DNA of 64,000 bases. Origin: Falsigemmobacter intermedius. GTDB lineage: Bacteria; Pseudomonadota; Alphaproteobacteria; Rhodobacterales; Rhodobacteraceae. Under the pieces are notes generated by a model. That model saw nothing but the letters and a program-made list of their open reading frames with translations. It was not told the DNA's origin and made no database searches. Of the stretch, positions 52,483 to 61,778 are shown in pieces (position 1 is the first letter of the stretch; each line of letters starts with the position of its first letter). The stretch spans positions 62,001 through 126,000 of the forward strand of contig NZ_SBLC01000008.1 in assembly GCF_004054105.1 (NCBI RefSeq), in the 5' to 3' direction. Both the position numbers and the translations under genes were made by a program.

Positions 52483-53628
52483 ATGGCGACTACCGCTCCG
52501 GCCACGCGTCCGGCCAATCCGCGTTTTTCTTCGGGCCCCTGCGCGAAGATCCCGGGTTTCCAGCTTGAAATGCTTGCTGATGCACCCCTCGGCCGCTCGC
52601 ACCGCGCAGCTGTCGGCAAAAACAAACTTAAAGAAGCCATCGATCTGACCCGCGAAGTGCTGGGCGTTCCGGCCGATTACCGCATTGGTATCGTGCCCGC
52701 CTCGGACACCGGGGCGGTTGAGATGGCGCTCTGGAGCCTCCTGGGCGCACGCCCGGTTGAGATGCTCGCATGGGAGAGCTTTGGCGAAGGCTGGGTCACC
52801 GATGTTGTGAAACAGCTGAAACTCGACGCCACCGTGCGCAAAGCGCCTTACGGCGAAATCGTTGATTTCAAAGAAGTCGACTTCAATAAAGACGTCGTCT
52901 TCACCTGGAACGGCACCACCTCGGGCGTTCGTCTGCCCAAGGCCGATGTGATCCCGGCGGACCGTGAAGGTCTGACCATCTGCGACGCCACCTCGGCGGC
53001 TTTTGCGATGGATATGGACTGGTCGAAACTCGACGTCACCACCTTCTCCTGGCAGAAGGTTCTGGGCGGCGAAGGCGGCCACGGCGTTCTGATCCTGAGC
53101 CCCCGCGCTGTCGAGCGTCTGGAGAGCTACACCCCCTCCTGGCCGATGCCGAAGATCTTCCGCATGACCAAAGGCGGCAAGATCATCGAAGGGATCTTCG
53201 TGGGTGAAACCATCAACACCCCGTCGATGCTCTGCGTGGAAGACTATCTGGTCGCGCTGAAATGGGCAAAATCGCTGGGTGGCCTGAAGGGTCTGATCGC
53301 GCGCTCGGAAGCCAATGCTGACACGGTGAAAACCTTCATCGCTGACAAGCCCTGGATCGCCAACCTGGCCGTTGATCCGGCCACCGCGTCCTGCACCAGC
53401 GTCTGCCTGAAGTTCACCGACCCGCGCATCAAAGATGCGGCCGCTTTTGCCAAGGCCGTTGCAAAGCGCCTGGAAAAAGAAGGCGTGGCCCTGGACGCAG
53501 GCGCTTACCGCGATGCCCCGGCCGGTCTGCGCATCTGGTGCGGCGCGACTGTCGAGCAGTCGGATGTGGCAGCCCTGATGCCCTGGATCGAATATGCCTT
53601 CGAGGCAGAGATCGCCGCTCAGGCCTGA
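52483..53628 (+). CDS. serC: Phosphoserine aminotransferase
   Basis: 381 residues; PLP enzyme turning 3-phosphohydroxypyruvate plus glutamate into phosphoserine. Start [22 protein letters not shown] at the end of the leader; AAGGAT nine bases upstream. PLP-Lys lies in [15 protein letters not shown], with [13 protein letters not shown] before it supplying the Asp. Its serC-type leader suggests control by product or pathway need. serA follows 84 bases later on the same strand. Confidence 0.97.
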   Translation: MATTAPATRPANPRFSSGPCAKIPGFQLEMLADAPLGRSHRAAVGKNKLKEAIDLTREVLGVPADYRIGIVPASDTGAVEMALWSLLGARPVEMLAWESFGEGWVTDVVKQLKLDATVRKAPYGEIVDFKEVDFNKDVVFTWNGTTSGVRLPKADVIPADREGLTICDATSAAFAMDMDWSKLDVTTFSWQKVLGGEGGHGVLILSPRAVERLESYTPSWPMPKIFRMTKGGKIIEGIFVGETINTPSMLCVEDYLVALKWAKSLGGLKGLIARSEANADTVKTFIADKPWIANLAVDPATASCTSVCLKFTDPRIKDAAAFAKAVAKRLEKEGVALDAGAYRDAPAGLRIWCGATVEQSDVAALMPWIEYAFEAEIAAQA

Positions 53629-53658
53629 TCCATTCTTTTAACGACCAAACACAGCGGA

Positions 53659-53677
53659 CGGGGCGATTTTCGCCCCG
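53659..53677 (+). other. Intercistronic hairpin between serC and serA
   Basis: CGGGGCGA pairs with TCGCCCCG (53659-53666 with 53670-53677) around TTT. No T run; possibly an RNA-stability structure or a weak terminator that lowers serA relative to serC. Confidence 0.5.
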
Positions 53678-53712
53678 CCACAGCCCTCTTATATCCTGAA
53701 AGGATGAAGCCC

Positions 53713-55305
53713 ATGGCTCCGCGCGTTCTCGTTTCCGACGAACTTTCCGAAACCGCCGTTCAGATCTTCCGTGACCGCGGCGTCGAAGTCGACTACATGC
53801 CGAAACTCGGCAAAGACAAAGAAAAACTGGCGGAAATCATCCACCAGTATGACGGTCTGGCGATCCGCTCGGCCACCAAAGTGACCGAGAAACTGCTCGA
53901 AAACGCCACCAACCTGAAAGTGGTTGGCCGCGCTGGTATTGGTGTCGACAACGTCGATATCCCGGCTGCGTCGAAAAAGGGCGTGATCGTGATGAACACC
54001 CCCTTCGGCAACTCGGTCACCACGGCTGAGCATGCCATCGCCATGATGTTCGCCATCGCCCGCCAGCTGCCTGAAGCTTCGGCTTCGACCCATGCCGGTA
54101 AATGGGAAAAGTCGAAGTTCATGGGGGTTGAGCTTTTCAACAAAACCCTGGGCGTGATCGGCGCAGGCAATATCGGTGGCATCGTCTGCGACCGCGCTGT
54201 CGGCCTGAAGATGAAGGTCATCGCTTTCGACCCCTTCCTGTCGGAAGAGCGCGCGAAGCAACTGGGCGTGACCAAAGTGGAACTCGATGAGCTGCTGGCG
54301 AAAGCCGATTTCATCACCCTGCACGTGCCGCTGACCGACAAGACCCGCAACATCCTTGGCCGCGAGAACCTGGCCAAGACCAAGCCGGGTGTGCGCATCA
54401 TCAACTGCGCCCGTGGCGGCCTGATCGATGAGGCAGCCCTGAAAGACGCGCTGGATTCGGGCCATGTCGCCGGCGCAGCCCTCGACGTGTTCGAGGTGGA
54501 ACCCGCCACGGAAAACGTTCTCTTCGGTCACCCGAATGTTGTTGCGACCCCGCACCTTGGCGCCTCGACCACGGAAGCCCAGGAAAACGTCGCTCTGCAG
54601 GTTGCCGAGCAGATGTCGGATTACCTGCTGACCGGTGCCGTCACTAACGCGCTGAACATGCCGAATGTCACCGCTGAGCAGGCGCAGGTCATGGGCCCCT
54701 GGATCAAACTCGCAGGCCACATCGGTTCGCTGATCGGTCAGATGACCGATGAGCCGATCAAAGCAATCAACATCCTTTACGATGGTGCCGTCTCGGAGAT
54801 GAACCTTGCGGCGCTGAACCAGGCTGTCATCGCCGGTGTGCTGAAAGCGCAGAACCCGGATGTGAACCCGGTTTCGGCTCCGGTCATTGCGAAAGACAAA
54901 GGCATCCAGATCTCGACCACCAAACAGGACAAGTCGGGCACCTTTGACGCTTATATCAAAGTGACCATGGTCACCGACGCGCGTGAGCGTTCGGTTGCCG
55001 GCACCTGCTTCTCGGATGGCAAGCCGCGCTTCATCCAGATCAAAGGCATCAATATTGACGCCGAAGTGGGCGAGCACATGCTCTACACCACCAACAACGA
55101 CGTGCCGGGCATCATCGGCAACCTCGGCTCGATCCTGGGCGAGAACGGCGTGAACATCGCGAACTTCACCCTGGGCCGTGCGGCTGTGGGTCAGGACGCC
55201 ATCGCCGTGCTCTACCTCGATCAGGCGATCCCGGCCGATGTGGTGACCAAGCTGGAAGCCACCGGCAAGTTCAACCAGGTCAAGCCGCTGCGTTTCGACG
55301 TCTGA
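53713..55305 (+). CDS. serA: D-3-phosphoglycerate dehydrogenase
   Basis: 530 residues, first step of serine synthesis, NAD-dependent. ATG 53713 is used because AAGGAT has proper spacing to it; an ATG nine bases earlier sits right against it. The NAD-binding Rossmann motif GAGNIGG, then catalytic Arg in NCARGGLID, Glu in VFEVEP and His in PHLGAST. The long form has an intervening domain and a C-terminal ACT domain (GIIGNLGSILGENGVNIANFTLGR). The ACT domain suggests serine feedback, but this must be tested in each lineage. Confidence 0.98.
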   Translation: MAPRVLVSDELSETAVQIFRDRGVEVDYMPKLGKDKEKLAEIIHQYDGLAIRSATKVTEKLLENATNLKVVGRAGIGVDNVDIPAASKKGVIVMNTPFGNSVTTAEHAIAMMFAIARQLPEASASTHAGKWEKSKFMGVELFNKTLGVIGAGNIGGIVCDRAVGLKMKVIAFDPFLSEERAKQLGVTKVELDELLAKADFITLHVPLTDKTRNILGRENLAKTKPGVRIINCARGGLIDEAALKDALDSGHVAGAALDVFEVEPATENVLFGHPNVVATPHLGASTTEAQENVALQVAEQMSDYLLTGAVTNALNMPNVTAEQAQVMGPWIKLAGHIGSLIGQMTDEPIKAINILYDGAVSEMNLAALNQAVIAGVLKAQNPDVNPVSAPVIAKDKGIQISTTKQDKSGTFDAYIKVTMVTDARERSVAGTCFSDGKPRFIQIKGINIDAEVGEHMLYTTNNDVPGIIGNLGSILGENGVNIANFTLGRAAVGQDAIAVLYLDQAIPADVVTKLEATGKFNQVKPLRFDV

Positions 55306-55321
55306 TCGGGTGAAGACACAG

Positions 55322-55353
55322 AAAAAGGGCCGGGGACTTCCCCGGCCCTTTTT
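55322..55353. terminator. Bidirectional terminator after serA
   Basis: A ~14-bp stem AAAAAGGGCCGGGG with CCCCGGCCCTTTTT (55322-55335 with 55340-55353) has A and T runs on both sides, between convergent genes. Confidence 0.92.
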
Positions 55354-55368
55354 GCATTCGGAAATCGC

Positions 55369-55704
55369 TTACTCGGTCAGAGTATAGGTCGACATCTCGC
55401 AGAGATCCTGGGTGTCGGTGGTGGTCTCCAGCTTGTCGCTGCCCTCAAAGTCAAACTTGAGGTCATATTTGCAGGTGCGGCGACCGTCAGCGATGGTGAT
55501 CTGCATCGATTCACCCGGCCCGATCACGTCATCGCCCAGCACATCTTCTTCCCAGTCGTCGACATTGGTCGGCGAGGTGTAGAAATGCGTGATCACTTCG
55601 CTGGTTTTATTCACGATGGTAAAAGTCAGCTCGTCAGCGGCCATGGCCGGCGCCGCGACGGAGGCGGCCAGAAGAGCTGCGGCAATACGCAGTTTAATGG
55701 ACAT
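55369..55704 (-). CDS. Small secreted protein of unknown function
   Basis: 111 residues with signal peptide (MSIKLRIAAALLAASVAAPAMA, cleaved before ADELTF). The mature part is acidic and beta-rich, with NKTSEVITHFYTSP, IGPGESMQITI and two Cys (CKYDL, LCEMST) that could form a disulfide. The look is of a small periplasmic domain; I do not recognise a named family. Weak ribosome site (GGAAA). Convergent with serA. Confidence 0.6.
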   Translation of the reverse strand: MSIKLRIAAALLAASVAAPAMAADELTFTIVNKTSEVITHFYTSPTNVDDWEEDVLGDDVIGPGESMQITIADGRRTCKYDLKFDFEGSDKLETTTDTQDLCEMSTYTLTE

Positions 55705-55873
55705 TCGTTTTTCCTGAGCTCAGACCGGCATAATCTCCGGCGCATCAGCGTTATCCGATCCCGCTTTAGTTGCATACCTTCCCGAATGGGGGAATTGACA
55801 TTATATTTCGTTAACCTTGCCCTTTGCGACACTTCCGGGCAATGAATGCCCTAATCTGGTTCGGAGTGACACT

Positions 55874-57247
55874 ATGGCCTGGGACATCCCCTTCGCGGAA
55901 CTGCGCAGCCTTCTGGGTGAGCGCTTTCTGACGACACAGGCCGCCAGGGCCGAGCATTCGCGGGATGAGAGCCATTTTACCCCCGTCCTGCCCGATGCCG
56001 TGGCCTGGCCGGAAAGCACGGCAGAGGTCTCGGCCATCGTGAAGATCTGCGCCGCCCATGGCTGCCCGGTGGTGCCCTGGGGCGTCGGCTCCTCGCTTGA
56101 GGGGCATGTCCTGGCCGTCAAAGGCGGTGTGACCCTGAATATGAACCGGATGAACCGGGTCCTGGCGGTGCATGCCGAAGATATGGATGTGGTGGTGCAG
56201 CCCGGCTGCACCCGTGAGGCGCTGAACACAGAGCTTCGAGCCACGGGGCTTTTCTTCCCCATTGATCCCGGTGCCAATGCCAGCCTCGGCGGCATGGCGG
56301 CCACCCGGGCTTCGGGCACCACGGCGGTGCGCTATGGCACCATGAAAGACAATATCCTGGCGCTTGAGGTGGTTCTCTCCGACGGGCGGGTGATCCGCAC
56401 CGGCAGCCGCGCAAAGAAAAGCTCGACCGGCTATGATCTGACGCGGCTTTTTATCGGCTCAGAAGGCACGCTCGGGATCATCACGGAACTCACGCTGAAG
56501 CTGCACGGCCAGCCTGAGGCTGTCTCTTCTGCCGTGGTGGACTTCCCCGATATCGGCAGTGCGATTTCGGCGGTCATCACCACGATCCAGGCCGCGATCC
56601 CCATGGCGCGGATTGAATTTGTCGATGAAACCGCCATTCGCGCTTTCAATGCCTATGAGAAGACGACCTACCCTGAGCGCCCGCATCTCTTCCTTGAGTT
56701 CCATGGCTCCCCCTCCGGCGTGGCAGAACAGGCGGAACTGGCCGGAGAGATCATGACCGCCATGGGCGGCTCTGACTTCCGCCATGCCGCCACCACCGAG
56801 GCGCGCAATCAGCTGTGGAAGATGCGCCACAACGCGCTCTTTGCGGCGAAATCGACCAAACCGGGCTGCATCGTGCTGACAACGGATGTCTGCGTGCCGA
56901 TCTCGCGTCTGGCCGAAGCCGTGCTGGAGACCCGCGCCGATATCGACGCAAGCCCCCTGACCGGCCCCATGGTCGGCCATGTCGGTGACGGCAACTTCCA
57001 CTGCTGCCTGCTGCTGGACCCCGATGATCCGCGCGACAAAGAGGCCGCACTTGATCTGGCACACCGCATGGCAGAGCGCGCTTTGCGCCTTGGCGGCACC
57101 GTCAGCGGGGAACATGGGGTCGGCATGGGTAAGAAGAAGTATCTCGAAGAAGAGCATGGCGCGGCATGGGAGGTCATGGGGCTGATCAAACAGGCGCTTG
57201 ACCCGCAGAACCTGATGAACCCCGGCAAACTGGTGAAAGAGGGCTGA
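55874..57247 (+). CDS. FAD-linked D-lactate dehydrogenase (cytochrome type)
   Basis: 457 residues of the FAD-binding-4/oxidase-C family. Visible are VVPWGVGSSLEGHVLAVKGG, the FAD clamp IDPGANASLGGMAATRASGT, RYGTMKDNILALEVV, VGHVGDGNFHC with likely metal-binding His, and GEHGVGMGKKKYL at the C-terminus. This matches mitochondrial-type D-LDH (LDHD/GlcD group), which oxidises D-lactate or other D-2-hydroxyacids with membrane electron acceptors; the exact substrate is not certain. ATG 55874 has GGAG. An AEC carrier gene follows 63 bases later, perhaps for the acid. Confidence 0.9.
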   Translation: MAWDIPFAELRSLLGERFLTTQAARAEHSRDESHFTPVLPDAVAWPESTAEVSAIVKICAAHGCPVVPWGVGSSLEGHVLAVKGGVTLNMNRMNRVLAVHAEDMDVVVQPGCTREALNTELRATGLFFPIDPGANASLGGMAATRASGTTAVRYGTMKDNILALEVVLSDGRVIRTGSRAKKSSTGYDLTRLFIGSEGTLGIITELTLKLHGQPEAVSSAVVDFPDIGSAISAVITTIQAAIPMARIEFVDETAIRAFNAYEKTTYPERPHLFLEFHGSPSGVAEQAELAGEIMTAMGGSDFRHAATTEARNQLWKMRHNALFAAKSTKPGCIVLTTDVCVPISRLAEAVLETRADIDASPLTGPMVGHVGDGNFHCCLLLDPDDPRDKEAALDLAHRMAERALRLGGTVSGEHGVGMGKKKYLEEEHGAAWEVMGLIKQALDPQNLMNPGKLVKEG

Positions 57248-57310
57248 GCCTCTTGCAGCGGGTGCGACAGCGTGAAACGCTGATGGAATGCCCCTGAATG
57301 ACGGCCTTTC

Positions 57311-58243
57311 ATGCTTGAGATTCTTGCCCGCACCCTGCCCTTCTTTGCACTGACCGGATTGGGCTGGGGCGCGGCCCTTCGTGGCTTCATCTCCCCCCCC
57401 GAGAATGCCGCGCTGACGAAGTTTGTCTTCTACTTCGCGCTCTCGGCCATGCTGCTGGCGCTGACCTCCGGCCTCAGCCTGGATGAGATGCTGGACGCGC
57501 GGCTCTTCGGGGCCTGGGCCTGCGCCTGGGGGCTGGTCTGGATCTTTGCCTTCGCGGTGGCACGGCTGCGCGGTCTGCCCGTGGCAGAGGCCGCGATGGA
57601 GGCGCAATGCGGCGTCATCGGCAACACCGGCTTTCTGGGGCTGCCGATGCTGGTGGTGATCCTTGGCCCCGCTTCGGCACTGCCGGTGCTGCAGGTGCTG
57701 ATCCTTGATATGGTGATCTTTAACCCGCTGATCACATTGATCATCACCGCCTCACGCGGGGGCGGTCCCGGGATTTCCTCCCTGAAACCCCTCGGGGTCA
57801 GCCTTCTGAAAAACCCGATCATCGTCTCCTGCCTGATCGGCCTTGGCTGGAGCCTGACGGGCATTCCTCTGACCGGGCCGGTGCTCGACTTCCTGGAGCT
57901 TCTGGGCCGCGCGGCGACGCCGGTGGCGCTTTTTGTGATCGGGGTCTCGCTGGCGGGAAAAGGCGCGGGATCGCTGCTGGTGTCGGGCTGGGTCAGCTTT
58001 CTGAAGCTGGTGCTGCATCCGCTGGTCACCGCGTTTTTCGCGCTTTGGGTCTTTGATCTGCCCGGTTCGGTGGCGGCGGCCATGGTCGCGGCGGCGGCTC
58101 TGCCCGTGGCCGGGAATGTTTATATTCTGGCCGCACATTACGGGGTTGCACCCCAGCGCGTTTCGGCCTCAATCCTTGTCTCAACAGTGGCCGCGATATT
58201 AACGGTGACCATGGTTCTTGCCTGGGTCGCCGGATTTCAGTGA
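57311..58243 (+). CDS. AEC family permease (auxin efflux carrier type)
   Basis: 310 residues with about ten membrane segments, in the two-fold repeated AEC layout (first helices LEILARTLPFFALTGLGWGA; the crossed region QCGVIGNTGFLGLPM in the first half, and FVIGVSLAG and ALPVAGNVYILA in the second). Members move organic acids such as malate or malonate. Its position after the D-lactate dehydrogenase suggests a hydroxy acid; this is inference. It is followed 14 bases later by S-formylglutathione hydrolase. Confidence 0.87.
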   Translation: MLEILARTLPFFALTGLGWGAALRGFISPPENAALTKFVFYFALSAMLLALTSGLSLDEMLDARLFGAWACAWGLVWIFAFAVARLRGLPVAEAAMEAQCGVIGNTGFLGLPMLVVILGPASALPVLQVLILDMVIFNPLITLIITASRGGGPGISSLKPLGVSLLKNPIIVSCLIGLGWSLTGIPLTGPVLDFLELLGRAATPVALFVIGVSLAGKGAGSLLVSGWVSFLKLVLHPLVTAFFALWVFDLPGSVAAAMVAAAALPVAGNVYILAAHYGVAPQRVSASILVSTVAAILTVTMVLAWVAGFQ

Positions 58244-58257
58244 CAGGAGAGATCGGG

Positions 58258-59088
58258 ATGCGCACGATCAGCGAAAATCGGTGTTTTGGTGGCGTTCAGG
58301 GCGTCTATGCCCATGCCTCAGAGGCCACGGGCTGTGAGATGACTTTCGGCCTGTTCCTGCCCAAAGAGGCCGAAGAGCAACCGGTTCCGGTGCTGTGGTA
58401 TCTCTCGGGCCTCACCTGCACCCATGAGAATGCCATGGTGAAAGCGGGCGCCCAGCGCTGGGCGGCAGAGGCCGGTATCGCGCTGGTCTTCCCCGATACC
58501 TCGCCGCGCGGTGAAGGTGTGGCCGATGATGCCGCCTATGATCTGGGCCAGGGCGCGGGCTTTTACGTCAATGCCACTGAGGAGCCCTGGTCGAAGCATT
58601 ACCGCATGTGGGATTACATCGCCGAAGATCTGCCGCGCACCCTCTTCTCAGCCTTCCCGCTGGCCCCCGAGGCCCAGGCCATCACCGGGCATTCCATGGG
58701 CGGACACGGCGCGCTGACCCTGGCCATGGGGCTGCCGGGGCGCTTCCGCTCGGTCTCGGCCTTTGCGCCGATCGCCAATCCCACGGCTTCGGACTGGGGG
58801 CGCAAACAGCTGACCGCCTATCTCGGGGCGGATGAAAGCAAATGGGCCGCCCATGACAGCACCCTGCAGCTGAAACGGCGCGGCTTTGACGGGCCGATCC
58901 TGATCGATCAGGGCTCGTCCGATCAGTTCATCGACCTGCTCAAGCCCGAGGCTCTGGCAGAGGCTATCGCCTCCACCCGCCAGAATGCGACCTTCCGCAT
59001 GCAGAAGGGCTATGACCACAGCTATTTCTTCGTCTCCACCTTCATGGAAAGCCATATCGCCTTCCATGCCGATCATCTGCTGGCATAA
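58258..59088 (+). CDS. fghA: S-formylglutathione hydrolase
   Basis: 276 residues, esterase-D family, which releases formate from S-formylglutathione in glutathione-dependent formaldehyde detoxification. Nucleophile elbow GHSMGGHGA (Ser about 147), Asp in the SSDQFIDLL region, and His in KGYDHSYFF complete the triad; LWYLSGLTCTHEN is conserved near the N-terminus. ATG 58258 has GGAGAG. The partner enzyme AdhC/FlhA is not in the window. Confidence 0.95.
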   Translation: MRTISENRCFGGVQGVYAHASEATGCEMTFGLFLPKEAEEQPVPVLWYLSGLTCTHENAMVKAGAQRWAAEAGIALVFPDTSPRGEGVADDAAYDLGQGAGFYVNATEEPWSKHYRMWDYIAEDLPRTLFSAFPLAPEAQAITGHSMGGHGALTLAMGLPGRFRSVSAFAPIANPTASDWGRKQLTAYLGADESKWAAHDSTLQLKRRGFDGPILIDQGSSDQFIDLLKPEALAEAIASTRQNATFRMQKGYDHSYFFVSTFMESHIAFHADHLLA

Positions 59089-59091
59089 GCC

Positions 59092-59535
59092 ATGACGATC
59101 TGGGTTGATGCCGATGCCTGCCCTGTGCGGGCCGAAGTCGAGAAAGTGGCAACGCGGTTGCAGCGTCCGGTGATCATGGTCACCAACGGCGGCATCCGCG
59201 CGCCGCAAAACCCGCTGGTGACCGTGCGCTATGTGGCCGACGGCCCGGATGTGGCCGATATGGCCATCGCTGAGGGCGTGGTGGAAGGCGATGTCGTGGT
59301 GACCAATGACATCCCGCTGGCCGCAAAGGTGGTGGAGGCCGGGGGGCTGGTCATCCGCCCCGATGGCTCCACCCTTGATCAGCGCAATATCGGCGAAGTG
59401 CTGGCCATGCGCGATCTGATGCAGGATCTGCGCTCGGCCGATCCCTTCCGTCAGGGCGGCGGCCGACCTTTCAGCGCGGCGGACCGGTCGCGCTTTCTTG
59501 AAGCTCTCGACCGGCTGGCCCGCCGCCGGAGATAA
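59092..59535 (+). CDS. DUF188 family protein (YaiI/YqxD)
   Basis: 147 residues. The start MTIWVDADACPVRAEVEKVA with DADACP, and VTNDIPLAAKVVEAGG, are the DUF188 markers; PIN-like nuclease folds have been proposed for the family, but function is unknown. It starts three bases after the S-formylglutathione hydrolase stop, and a transporter gene follows, so it is inside a run of same-strand genes. Confidence 0.9.
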   Translation: MTIWVDADACPVRAEVEKVATRLQRPVIMVTNGGIRAPQNPLVTVRYVADGPDVADMAIAEGVVEGDVVVTNDIPLAAKVVEAGGLVIRPDGSTLDQRNIGEVLAMRDLMQDLRSADPFRQGGGRPFSAADRSRFLEALDRLARRRR

Positions 59536-59567
59536 GGCGGGCATTCACAGGGCCAGGAGTTGCCAGA

Positions 59568-60509
59568 TTGATCCTTCGCACTATTGCGGCCAGCTCCACC
59601 CTGACGGGCATCAGCTTCGCGCTGGCGGCGGGGCTGATCTATTCGCTCAACGACATGTCGATCAAATTCCTGTCGTCGGGCTATCCTTTGCATCAGATCG
59701 TGGCGACGCGCTCGGCCATCGCCCTGACCATCGTGCTGCTGAGCCTGCGGCTGATCACCGGGGGCTGGCATCACCTGCGCACCCGCCGCTTTGGCTTTCA
59801 TGCCCTCAGGGTCGGCGTGGTTTTCATTTCCAATATCACCTATTTCCTGGGGCTTGCGGCCCTGCCGCTGGCCGATGCGGTGGCCACCGCCTATATCGGG
59901 CCGGTCTTCATCACCCTGCTGTCGATCTTTTTCTTAGGCGAGAAGGTCGGGCCGCACCGCTGGGCGGCGGTGGTGGCGGGGCTGATCGGCACGCTGATCA
60001 TGGTGCGCCCGGGCGCCGGCACCTTTCAGGTCGCAGCGCTGCTGGTGGTGTTTTCCGCCTTCACCTATGCGATCTCGCAGATGATGGTGCGCCAGATGCG
60101 CGGCACCGAAAGCACCTTCACCATGGGCTTTTACATGCAGGCGGGGTTTCTTTTGTCCTCGCTGACCACCGGCGCGCTGATCGGGCACGGGGAGTTCAAT
60201 ATCTTTGAGGATCAGTCGCTGACCTTTCTGCTCAGGCCCTGGGTCTGGCCCACAGCGTCAGATCTGCCTTTCTTCATCGTGATGGGCCTTGCGATCGGCG
60301 CGGCAAGCCTGATGATGGCGCAGGCCTATCGCCTGCTGGAGGCGGCCGTGGCGGCGCCCTTTGAATATGTCGCCATCCCGATGGCGGTCTTTTGGGGCGT
60401 GACGATCTTTGGCACCCTGCCCGATCTGACCAGCTTTGCCGGCATGGCGCTGATCATCGGCAGCGGGCTTTATACGATCTGGCGGGAGACCGTGACGAAA
60501 AAGGCGTGA
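59568..60509 (+). CDS. EamA family (DMT) transporter
   Basis: 313 residues with ten predicted membrane helices in two EamA halves (first GLIYSLNDMSIKFLSSGYP; second starting near FSAFTYAISQMMVRQM). It starts with TTG, placed eight bases after AGGAG; no ATG with a site lies closer. DMT proteins export or import small metabolites and amino acids; substrate unknown. An ornithine-cyclodeaminase-like gene follows 18 bases later, which hints at an amino acid or imine. Confidence 0.88.
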   Translation: MILRTIAASSTLTGISFALAAGLIYSLNDMSIKFLSSGYPLHQIVATRSAIALTIVLLSLRLITGGWHHLRTRRFGFHALRVGVVFISNITYFLGLAALPLADAVATAYIGPVFITLLSIFFLGEKVGPHRWAAVVAGLIGTLIMVRPGAGTFQVAALLVVFSAFTYAISQMMVRQMRGTESTFTMGFYMQAGFLLSSLTTGALIGHGEFNIFEDQSLTFLLRPWVWPTASDLPFFIVMGLAIGAASLMMAQAYRLLEAAVAAPFEYVAIPMAVFWGVTIFGTLPDLTSFAGMALIIGSGLYTIWRETVTKKA

Positions 60510-60527
60510 CGCAGAAGGGGAGGTCAC

Positions 60528-61451
60528 ATGGATATCACTCTGGTTCCGGCAGCGGCGGAGGCGCATCTGGACTGGCGCGGGCTGACCGATGCGCTGATTG
60601 CGGGCCATGCCCTGGGGCGGCCCGAAATCGCGGATCTGTTCCTCTATCGCGGTGACGATACGCTGCTTGATCGGGCGGCCTGGATCCCCGGCCTCGGCGC
60701 CGCGGTCAAAGTGGCCACCGTGGTTCCGGGCAATCCCGGGCGCGGCCGGCCCATGGTCAACGGGGTGGTGAACCTCTTTGACGATGTCACCGGCGAGCTG
60801 GAGGCGCTGGTCGATTTTCACCTTGTGACCAAATGGAAAACCGCCGGAGACAGCCTTCTCGCGGCCCGTCTGCTGGCACGGCCCGAGAGCCGGAAGTTCC
60901 TCATTGTCGGCGCAGGCACCGTCGGCCGCTCGATGATCGAATCCTATGGCGCGGTCTTTGCGGATGCGGAATTTACGGTCTGGAACCGCTCGGCTGAGGG
61001 GGCCGCAAAGATGGCCGCCGAAACCCCGGGCCTGCGCATCGCAACCGACCTGGAGGCGGCGGTCCGTGCGGCGGATGTGATCGTCACCTGCACCATGAGC
61101 AGCACGCCCCTGATCAAAGGCGACTGGCTGCAACCCGGACAGCACCTTGATCTGATCGGCGCCTATCGCCCCGATATGCGCGAGGCCGACGACCAGGCCC
61201 TGAGCCGCGCGCGGCTTTTCGTCGACAGCCGCGCCACCACGCTTGGCCATATCGGCGAACTCATGGACCCGCTGAAGCGCGGTGTGATCTCTGAGAGCGA
61301 TGTGATTGCGGATTACTACGACATCGCCGCCGGAGCCTTTCAGCGCCGCGCCGCAGATGAGATCACGATCTGCAAAAACGGCGGCGGAGCCCATCTCGAT
61401 CTGATGACGAGCCGCTATATCCTTGACGCCTGGCGGAAGGCGCAGGGGTAA
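60528..61451 (+). CDS. Ornithine cyclodeaminase / mu-crystallin family protein
   Basis: 307 residues. N-terminal dimerisation part (PMVNGVVNLFDDVTGE), then Rossmann motif FLIVGAGTVGRS (about 125-136), then GAYRPDMREAD, the segment that in family enzymes carries the catalytic Asp. The family ranges from ornithine cyclodeaminase (ornithine to proline) to ketimine and lysine cyclodeaminases, so substrate is open. GGGGAGG precedes the start. It lies between a DMT transporter and a TRAP transporter. Confidence 0.87.
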   Translation: MDITLVPAAAEAHLDWRGLTDALIAGHALGRPEIADLFLYRGDDTLLDRAAWIPGLGAAVKVATVVPGNPGRGRPMVNGVVNLFDDVTGELEALVDFHLVTKWKTAGDSLLAARLLARPESRKFLIVGAGTVGRSMIESYGAVFADAEFTVWNRSAEGAAKMAAETPGLRIATDLEAAVRAADVIVTCTMSSTPLIKGDWLQPGQHLDLIGAYRPDMREADDQALSRARLFVDSRATTLGHIGELMDPLKRGVISESDVIADYYDIAAGAFQRRAADEITICKNGGGAHLDLMTSRYILDAWRKAQG

Positions 61452-61474
61452 TCCCGCTCAGCGCAGGCTCTGAC

Positions 61475-61501
61475 AGGTTCGGTGATGACACCGAACCTTT
61501 T
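61475..61501 (+). terminator. Terminator after the cyclodeaminase gene
   Basis: AGGTTCGGTG pairs with CACCGAACCT (61475-61484 with 61489-61498) around ATGA and TTTT follows. Confidence 0.88.
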
Positions 61502-61778
61502 CCGGCTGCGCCATTTTCCGGCGAAGCCCCGGATCGGCCCCCTGCCCCCCCCGGCCCTGACGGGCTGGGGAAGGCACGCGGCGGCGGCAGGCGACCGCTG
61601 ATCCATCTTCAAAAATCAGACAGGAATGTCTGACAATTACTGGACAGCCCGGAAGTTCCCATGCCTCATACTCAGGGAGGATGCTGCACTCCGAATCCTT
61701 GCGCGGAAGAGGAGCCGTGCGAGGGGCATCTGCACTGCAGATGGTCGGAAAACAACGCAGCAAAAGGGAGAGACCAAA
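61502..61778 (+). promoter_or_regulatory. Control region of the TRAP operon
   Basis: 277-base gene-free stretch. It holds the 18-base inverted repeat TCAGACA-GGAA-TGTCTGA at 61616-61633 and ends in the ribosome site AAGGGAG. Any frame read here lacks a supported start. The repeat probably binds a GntR- or other dimeric regulator; none is encoded beside it in the window. Confidence 0.55.
61616..61633. promoter_or_regulatory. Palindrome TCAGACA-GGAA-TGTCTGA, candidate operator
   Basis: A seven-base perfect inverted repeat with four-base spacer, 146 bases before the TRAP binding-protein start. Its size fits a helix-turn-helix dimer. Confidence 0.5.
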
